From NCBI GenBank assembly GCA_036826375.1, contig DAISWL010000004.1, positions 1 through 56,870 on the forward strand: a stretch of 56,870 bases of DNA, written 5' to 3'. This document shows, piece by piece, positions 52,296-56,870 of the stretch. Source of the DNA: DAISWL01 sp036826375 (GTDB taxonomy: Bacteria; Patescibacteriota; Saccharimonadia; Saccharimonadales; HK-STAS-PATE-42). Within the stretch, counting starts at the first letter, position 1; every line of letters begins with the position of its first letter. The notes below the pieces were generated by a model, which had not been told where the DNA came from, did no database searches, and was given only the letters and a program-made list of their open reading frames with translations. The position numbers and the translations under genes were made by a program.

Positions 52296-52329
52296 TATGG
52301 AGCGAATATCTTAGCTTGCTCCATATTTT
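52296..52329 (+). terminator. Intrinsic terminator downstream of dnaK
   Basis: TATGGAGC (52296-52303) pairs with GCTCCATA (52318-52325), followed by TTTT. It lies between the convergent dnaK and ruvC genes. Confidence 0.7.
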
Positions 52330-52360
52330 GGCGATATAGACTAGGGGGATACAATAAAAA

Positions 52361-52855
52361 CTAGTTATATTTTACTGATGAGGCATAAACAATGGCGACC
52401 GCTAGGGCATCTGCGCAATCATCTTGTTTAATTGGTTCTTTAAGCTTTAGGGCAGATTCAACCATCTGCTGGATCTGTTTTTTAGTAGCCCTGCCGTAGC
52501 CAGTTATGCTTTGCTTAATTTGAAGAGGAGTATATTCAGCTAAATCTAATCCGGCTTGATTTATGGCTAGTAACATTACTCCTCTTGCATGAGATACGCT
52601 GATAGCTGTGGTCACGTTTTGGGCAAAAAACAATTTTTCTACAGCCGCGGCATCTGGTTTAAATTCTCTAATGATTTCAGAGAGCTCATCGTAAATAGTT
52701 TTTAAGCGAGAATCTAAATTAGTATTTGGTTCAGTTTTAATTACTCCGGCACTAATAAGTTGGTGGTTAAACCCATCAGTTTTAATTACTCCAAATCCAA
52801 CGATTCCAGTTCCTGGATCTATCCCCAAAATAGTTTTTGTTTTTCTTACTGTCAT
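52361..52855 (-). CDS. ruvC: Holliday junction resolvase RuvC
   Basis: This 164-residue protein has GIDPGTGIVGFG (D13), AAAVEKLFFAQN (E73) and QDDCADALAVAI (D146, D149), which form the four-acid site of RuvC. It cuts Holliday junctions symmetrically with RuvAB, whose genes are not here. The gene starts 15 bases after the coiled-coil gene's stop and is probably co-transcribed with it. Confidence 0.95.
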   Translation of the reverse strand: MTVRKTKTILGIDPGTGIVGFGVIKTDGFNHQLISAGVIKTEPNTNLDSRLKTIYDELSEIIREFKPDAAAVEKLFFAQNVTTAISVSHARGVMLLAINQAGLDLAEYTPLQIKQSITGYGRATKKQIQQMVESALKLKEPIKQDDCADALAVAIVYASSVKYN

Positions 52856-52869
52856 TAGCTTCGGTTAAG

Positions 52870-53130
52870 TTAAAGGCTTCTTTTTACGGAAAATTGCTCT
52901 ACATGTTGTTTTAATCTGCCTTCAACCTGACTTAATTCACTGCGAATACTGGCCACAATTTGTTCTATTTTGTCGGTTTGAGCATCTTCTTGCTGAACGG
53001 CTTTTTCTAGATTATCCAATCTACCGTGTATCCGGCTTAAATCACTAACTATGTTATCCAATTTTCTTTCCAAGTTTTTAATAGCATTTTCTACTCTTTG
53101 GATATCCGAGCTAGAAGCCACATTAGTCAT
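52870..53130 (-). CDS. Small coiled-coil protein of unknown function
   Basis: This 86-residue protein is almost wholly heptad-patterned (VENAIKNLERKLDNIVSDL, then LDNLEKAV and IVASIRSELSQVEGRL), so probably a coiled-coil dimer or trimer with no other domain. A TATAAT box (53137-53142, minus strand) lies 6 bases before its ATG. It is located between ruvC and a response regulator. Function unknown. Confidence 0.7.
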   Translation of the reverse strand: MTNVASSSDIQRVENAIKNLERKLDNIVSDLSRIHGRLDNLEKAVQQEDAQTDKIEQIVASIRSELSQVEGRLKQHVEQFSVKRSL

Positions 53131-53165
53131 GCTTAAATTATAACACAGCCTATATGTTACTAAAA

Positions 53166-53555
53166 TTAAACTTCAATACTAACGCCGAGTGCCTCTTGAA
53201 CTTTGGCGAAAACTTGTCGAGGGGTCATCTCGGCTTTAACGATGTAGCTATAGATATCTAAACTATTTAATTCTTCAGGAGCTTCTTCTTTACCTCTGTT
53301 AGTTAAGATAAGAACTTTAGTATCTTTACCCCACTGAGTGGCTCGCATTTTGGTTAGCATTTCCACCCCATCCATCACGGGCATCATTATATCTAATAAA
53401 ACTATGTCTGGGCTCATATCTTCACAAAGCTTTAAGCCAACTTCGCCATCTTCGGCTAACTCTACTTTGTAGCCCTCCGCCTCAAACTTAAGCCTGTACA
53501 TATGGGCAATGGCCGGTTCATCTTCAACGATCGCTACTTTAAAAGTTTTGTTCAT
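53166..53555 (-). CDS. Single-domain response regulator 1 (CheY-like)
   Basis: This 129-residue receiver domain has the acidic pair VEDE (D12, E13), phosphorylatable D55 in IVLLDIMMP, a Thr in ILTNRG and the conserved Lys in YIVKAEMTP. No output domain, so it acts by protein contacts or in a phosphorelay. No histidine kinase is in the window. Its sister gene lies at 54273-54674. Confidence 0.92.
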   Translation of the reverse strand: MNKTFKVAIVEDEPAIAHMYRLKFEAEGYKVELAEDGEVGLKLCEDMSPDIVLLDIMMPVMDGVEMLTKMRATQWGKDTKVLILTNRGKEEAPEELNSLDIYSYIVKAEMTPRQVFAKVQEALGVSIEV

Positions 53556-53651
53556 TTACTTTATATATTAAGCTTAAGTTTGATATATTGCAAGAGGGAA
53601 TTATAGGTTTTAAGGATGTAGTCGTTGAATGCCTCTACTGTTTATCTTGGG

Positions 53652-53722
53652 GGATCCTGAATCAAGTTCAGGATGACGGGCAGGGTTCATTGTTCGGTCA
53701 TCCTGAACTTGATTCAGGATCC
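53652..53722. repeat. Palindromic repeat doublet (REPIN-like), cluster 4
   Basis: Forward unit 53652-53677 and inverted unit 53697-53722 are separated by the same 19-base spacer seen at 6215-6233 and 10085-10103. It ends 27 bases from the stop codon of GIY-YIG copy 2. The left flank carries the TTTATCTTGGG segment shared by other units. Confidence 0.92.
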
Positions 53723-53749
53723 CCTTAAAAAAACAGTAACAACTTAAAC

Positions 53750-54037
53750 TTAATACCAGTTTTTACTTAAATCATTCCACTTAGGATTATCTTTTTCAAT
53801 CAGATCTAACTTCCACTGTCTGTGCCAATCTTTTAAGTTTCTTTCTCTGGCTACCATTTCACTTGGGTTATCGAATTCTTCATAGTAAACTAACTTATCT
53901 AAATTATAGTTATTACTGAAACTGTGCTTAAATTGTTTATTTTTGTGTTCCCAAATTCTTCCCTCAAGATCTGAGGTGGAGCCTATATATAAAGTTCCCT
54001 TTGGTTTATTAGTGATTATGTAAACGCAGTATCTCAT
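53750..54037 (-). CDS. GIY-YIG endonuclease, copy 2, embedded in palindromic repeats
   Basis: This 95-residue protein is identical to copy 1 (10234-10521) except for five residues (K2R, I24L, S42N, E82K, E86K). Catalytic Y6, Y17, R27 and E65 are all kept. The promoter region, with its AAACTTAA stretch before the ATG, and the bases after the stop also match copy 1, so the duplicated block is larger than the gene. It lies between two response-regulator genes, with repeat doublets on both sides. Role in repeat mobility is inferred. Confidence 0.9.
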   Translation of the reverse strand: MRYCVYIITNKPKGTLYIGSTSDLEGRIWEHKNKQFKHSFSNNYNLDKLVYYEEFDNPSEMVARERNLKDWHRQWKLDLIEKDNPKWNDLSKNWY

Positions 54038-54083
54038 TTAAGTTTATATTTTAGCAGAAAACGTTTTTACAGTTTATCTTGGG

Positions 54084-54263
54084 GGATCCTGAATCAAGTT
54101 CAGGATGACACAAACATGGGCGTCATCCTGAACTCGATTCAGGATCCCCTTAAAGAACAGGTGAGCGTCGGTTTAATTCAGAATCCCCTTAAAAAACAGA
54201 AAAACCATCGGTTGATTCAGAATCTCTTGATAAAAGAGGTGAGCTGGCGGTTTAGGACGGCAG
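54084..54263. repeat. Palindromic repeat doublet and degenerate half units, cluster 5
   Basis: Forward unit 54084-54109 and inverted unit 54122-54147 (loop CGA for TGA) are separated by 12 bases. They are followed by decayed half units (TTCAGAATCCCC type) to about 54263. The order of half units is the same as in clusters 2 and 3, showing a shared composite origin. Confidence 0.88.
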
Positions 54264-54272
54264 AGAATAAGT

Positions 54273-54674
54273 TTAAAGAGTAGTAGGCTTAAGTTTAGCT
54301 ACTTCTTGATTATCTAAAACTCTAGCTACAATTTCTACTACCATGGCTGGGGTGTAGCTAGCTTTAACAATGTAATCATGAATCCCTAAATGCCACAGAG
54401 TTCTAGGAGCTTCATTTTTGCTAACATTAGTAATAACTATTACCGGCAAGTCGCGATGCTCCTTTTTAGCCCTTATTCTGGCTAAAACCTTATCACCCAT
54501 CAAATCGGGGAGCATTAAATCTAGCAATACTACATCGGGTTTGAATTCAATAATGGCAGGGATGACATCTAAGCCGCTATAAACAATTTTACAGCTATAA
54601 CCAGATTTTTCTAGTTTTAGCTTATATATGTTAGCTATGCTTGGTTCATCTTCTACAATTAGTACTTTTTTCAT
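54273..54674 (-). CDS. Single-domain response regulator 2 (CheY-like)
   Basis: The start is ATG 54674 (MKKVLIVEDEPSI), the usual receiver N-terminus; an upstream ATG at 54785 would add 37 residues across the promoter. In the 133-residue product, D9/E10, phospho-site D52 (VVLLDLMLP), TNVSKNEAP and K in YIVKASYTP are visible. It is similar to regulator 1 along its whole length, so the two probably arose by duplication. ATTAAGCTTAA lies in the promoter region. Confidence 0.92.
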   Translation of the reverse strand: MKKVLIVEDEPSIANIYKLKLEKSGYSCKIVYSGLDVIPAIIEFKPDVVLLDLMLPDLMGDKVLARIRAKKEHRDLPVIVITNVSKNEAPRTLWHLGIHDYIVKASYTPAMVVEIVARVLDNQEVAKLKPTTL

Positions 54675-54827
54675 AAGATTAAGCTTAATATAACATAATT
54701 TTAAACATAATCTAGCAGAATTTAATTTTTGGTATTGCCAAAAACTATATTTTGTGTTAATTTGTAGATAGTCGAGAAAAGTCAATCATTTGACTATAAA
54801 TTTTTCAAAGAAAACAATTTTAATAAC

Positions 54828-54866
54828 AAACCACCCCTTAGGCCTTAAGCTTAAGGGGTGGTTTTT
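54828..54866 (+). terminator. Strong hairpin before the last operon
   Basis: A 13-bp stem AAACCACCCCTTA (54828-54840)/TAAGGGGTGGTTT (54852-54864) with a five-T tail. The palindrome CTTAAGCTTAAG (54844-54855) lies inside it. TATAAT (54870-54875) follows at once, then AGGAG (54877-54881). It may end a short leader transcript or insulate the new promoter. Confidence 0.75.
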
Positions 54867-54891
54867 AAGTATAATCAGGAGTTTTATCGTT

Positions 54892-55479
54892 ATGCTAAAT
54901 AGAGCAAGATCTACCGAATGCGCTAGCCTTAGTTCTAGATTAAGAAAAGCAATTCTGCCTTTCGTGGGCTTTGCTGCGCTAGCTGGAGGTGTGTATTATA
55001 CAGCTGATGTTTATTCGGACGTTAACGAACCAACTACTACTGCCGATGGCAGAAGAATAGGTATTATTGATGCAGCCCGAGAATATCTAGGACCAGATGG
55101 CGATGGAGCTAGATGTACCGATAGGAGGCTAGCTGTAATATCAAGAAAAGTTGCTGCGATACCTGACGGTACAGCCGATGAACTCTTGGAAAACGGTGGT
55201 CTAGAAGTCCAAGCAATTCAATTTAACTCTTTAGGCGCAAATGAAATAACAGCCGACGATTTGCATGCATTACTAACTAATACTCCGCAAACTCCAGATA
55301 CACAGTGTGACAGAGAAGGGGGTACGAGCACTAGCGAGCTGTTAGCTAAGGCTCCTCTGGGGCTGGTCTGTACATGGGTTGGTAGTTTGGTAATTGCAGG
55401 ACGTGTGGCTGCAGCCCGGGCTAATAGGGGAAGAAATGGAAAGTCAGATGTTGATGTGCTCACGGGGGGAACAGAATAG
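54892..55479 (+). CDS. Membrane protein upstream of an acyl-ACP reductase-like gene
   Basis: ATG 54892 is chosen because AGGAG lies 10 bases upstream and a terminator hairpin precedes it; a longer frame from 54790 crosses that hairpin. The 195-residue product has one helix near residue 25 (ILPFVGFAALAGGVYYTA), an exported-type middle part with two Cys (GARCTDRR, DTQCDREG) and a second helix near the end (LGLVCTWVGSLVIAG). Its stop TAG overlaps the next GTG by one base. Function unknown. Confidence 0.7.
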   Translation: MLNRARSTECASLSSRLRKAILPFVGFAALAGGVYYTADVYSDVNEPTTTADGRRIGIIDAAREYLGPDGDGARCTDRRLAVISRKVAAIPDGTADELLENGGLEVQAIQFNSLGANEITADDLHALLTNTPQTPDTQCDREGGTSTSELLAKAPLGLVCTWVGSLVIAGRVAAARANRGRNGKSDVDVLTGGTE

Positions 55480-56789
55480 TGCCTGAAGCTAAAATAAGTT
55501 TAGGACAATTGCAGGAAAATAATCGAGAACTTTGGGCGCCTCATTATTGGCACCCCGATAGGCATGATTATAACCAGAAACTTATGGAGAGAAGAATAGA
55601 TGACCTTGGTAGGTTAGGGGTTGATAGATTACTAATAGATCCATCAAGGGCGCATTTGGCGTTATCATTCGATGTTTTTAGGGGTAAAGAAGATTCTCCT
55701 TATCATGGAGACTATGCTTTTGTCGCTCCTACCAGAATAGAAAGAGCATCGGAACTTGATTACACGGCTGAGGCCAGCGGTCCCTATCCTTTAATGGACC
55801 GGCTGGATCAGCCTGCTGCTCAAGTATTTTTAGCAGCTCAGGCTCCCTGCTTGTTGGATTGGTACGGTGACGATAGCAATAAACCTGAAGGAGTGATGGT
55901 ATTCGCTCCGCTATTTATGGATATGCTAAGAGATTTTGAAACAGATAGCTTACTAGCCGATCCAAATTTTGTTAAAGATGTTATGAACGCTACAGTAGCT
56001 TTTGCTAGAGATAGAGCCGGAGCCCGTTATGCCGGTTTGGCTGCTGTATTACCTGCTTTGACTCGTTTTGGCATGGATATTACAGAAGAAGGCGTGAGTT
56101 TATCTACTGGCCACGCCGGGACAGTTTTCACTATGGAGCAAACCGCTATAGAAATTATTAATCAAGGGTTAGGAAACGTTCCAAGGGGTGATTTCGAGCA
56201 CGGACTAACCATAATAGGGCTAGGAGGCATAGGCTTATCTACAGCAGTCTCTCTAAGAGAAAGACTGCCCGGTATACCGCTCCATGTATATGATGATAGG
56301 ACCCCACCAATTGAAAGAGCTAGGAAACAGCTTAATGGTTCGGTAACTTATCACAATACTCTAGCTGATGCAATGAACGCAACTAGGCTAACCCTCTCTG
56401 CTGTTACTGGTCAGCTAGACTTAAGTGGCGTGAAGATGGAGGGCTTGGTGGTTGTCGATGATTCTCAGCCTGGTAGCGTTGATCAGGAAGTGGTTAGAGG
56501 GGCTGGTGGTTTCGTGGTTGGTGTATATGCAGATGGTGGGAGTGACACTAGAAGGCATAAATTTGATTATGCTGGAATATGCGCAGTTGGTGAAACTGAA
56601 ACCTTTAGTTGCCATGCAAATGTTGCAGCAATTTCGAGACGTGCCGCTGAAGGAGATAATGTAGACGATCTTTGTTTCAGAAGGCCAGTGAATCCATATG
56701 ATGTGGCCAGAGTTCAAGAACTATTTGAGCGTAGTAATACTGGTATAGCACCTTTGCAATGGGGATATGGCAAATACCATGCAGCTTAA
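55479..56789 (+). CDS. NAD(P)-binding reductase resembling acyl-ACP reductase
   Basis: This 436-residue protein starts at GTG after GGGGGA. The N-terminal 190 residues are not recognised. Then comes a pattern like cyanobacterial acyl-ACP reductase: LSTGHAGTVFT, a Rossmann site TIIGLGGIGLSTAVSLRERL, a VVVDDSQPGSVDQ stretch, and FSCHANVAAI, whose C378 lies where AAR has its catalytic Cys. AAR makes fatty aldehydes from acyl-ACP. The similarity is remote, and a different aldehyde or acyl substrate is quite possible. Paired with the membrane protein gene by overlap. Confidence 0.6.
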   Translation: MPEAKISLGQLQENNRELWAPHYWHPDRHDYNQKLMERRIDDLGRLGVDRLLIDPSRAHLALSFDVFRGKEDSPYHGDYAFVAPTRIERASELDYTAEASGPYPLMDRLDQPAAQVFLAAQAPCLLDWYGDDSNKPEGVMVFAPLFMDMLRDFETDSLLADPNFVKDVMNATVAFARDRAGARYAGLAAVLPALTRFGMDITEEGVSLSTGHAGTVFTMEQTAIEIINQGLGNVPRGDFEHGLTIIGLGGIGLSTAVSLRERLPGIPLHVYDDRTPPIERARKQLNGSVTYHNTLADAMNATRLTLSAVTGQLDLSGVKMEGLVVVDDSQPGSVDQEVVRGAGGFVVGVYADGGSDTRRHKFDYAGICAVGETETFSCHANVAAISRRAAEGDNVDDLCFRRPVNPYDVARVQELFERSNTGIAPLQWGYGKYHAA

Positions 56790-56870
56790 GCTACGACTGA
56801 TTTAATCTAGGATTTCGAGTAATACGACAAAACGTGGAGGTTTTTAACTAACTTTTCCTCTGTTATATAG
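56790..56870 (+). other. Window end, no feature seen
   Basis: 81 bases after the last stop codon, AT-rich, without a convincing hairpin or ORF. Confidence 0.6.

Noticed and set aside
54675..54785. N-terminal extension of response regulator 2
   Set aside because: The receiver domain begins at 54674 in the usual way and the extension spans the promoter region.

Overview
The window looks like a chromosome segment from a small-genome, Gram-positive-type (monoderm) bacterium of the Patescibacteria/CPR, most likely Candidatus Saccharibacteria. This assignment is inference. It rests on AT-rich DNA, many secreted proteins ending in an LPXTG-like motif plus a membrane anchor, MltG/MurB/LysM-CHAP wall enzymes, standard stop codons (TAA, TAG and TGA all used), and -10 boxes lying 6-12 bases before the ATG (predicted leaderless mRNAs). 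No rRNA or tRNA gene was recognised.

Layout. 1-4584: surface proteins, namely the end of an Ig-like repeat protein, a subtilisin-type protease broken by a frameshift, and a VPKTG-anchored protein. 4667-6082: exonuclease I. 6417-13484: glycosyltransferases and a polyprenyl-phosphate sugar-1-phosphate transferase, interrupted by an LANTG surface protein, a possible structured RNA, and palindromic-repeat arrays around a GIY-YIG nuclease. 13998-17189: a compact operon of a Gre-like factor, a P-loop kinase, an unknown helical protein and a CYTH protein. 17325-18986: LASTG surface protein. 19169-35162: a large wall-polysaccharide locus with multi-domain glycosyltransferases, a Wzm/Wzt ABC exporter with a C-terminal Wzt extension, a zinc-ribbon double methyltransferase with a coiled coil, and an RgpF-like protein. 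35213-42969: membrane and secreted proteins ending in a 1435-residue DUF11 surface protein. 43078-52148: flavin disulfide oxidoreductase, mltG, LysM-CHAP hydrolase, folD-murB-M50 protease, a rod-shaped RNA candidate, and dnaK behind a CIRCE operator. 52361-54674: ruvC, a coiled-coil protein and two single-domain response regulators, with a second GIY-YIG/repeat element between the regulators. 54892-56789: a membrane protein followed by a reductase resembling acyl-ACP reductase.

How it fits together. Most of the window builds, exports and remodels the cell surface. Sugars are loaded on a lipid carrier, extended by the glycosyltransferases, probably capped by the double methyltransferase and exported by Wzm/Wzt. 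Anchored proteins would be attached by a sortase that is not in this window.

The strongest candidate for an undescribed system is a family of about 26-bp palindromic repeats. They occur as inverted doublets (REPIN-like) and flank two almost identical GIY-YIG nuclease genes about 43 kb apart. This resembles REP/RAYT systems but with a different enzyme class. A second genome-scale signal is the palindrome CTTAAGCTTAAG and close variants, scattered through genes and spacers at a density far above chance.
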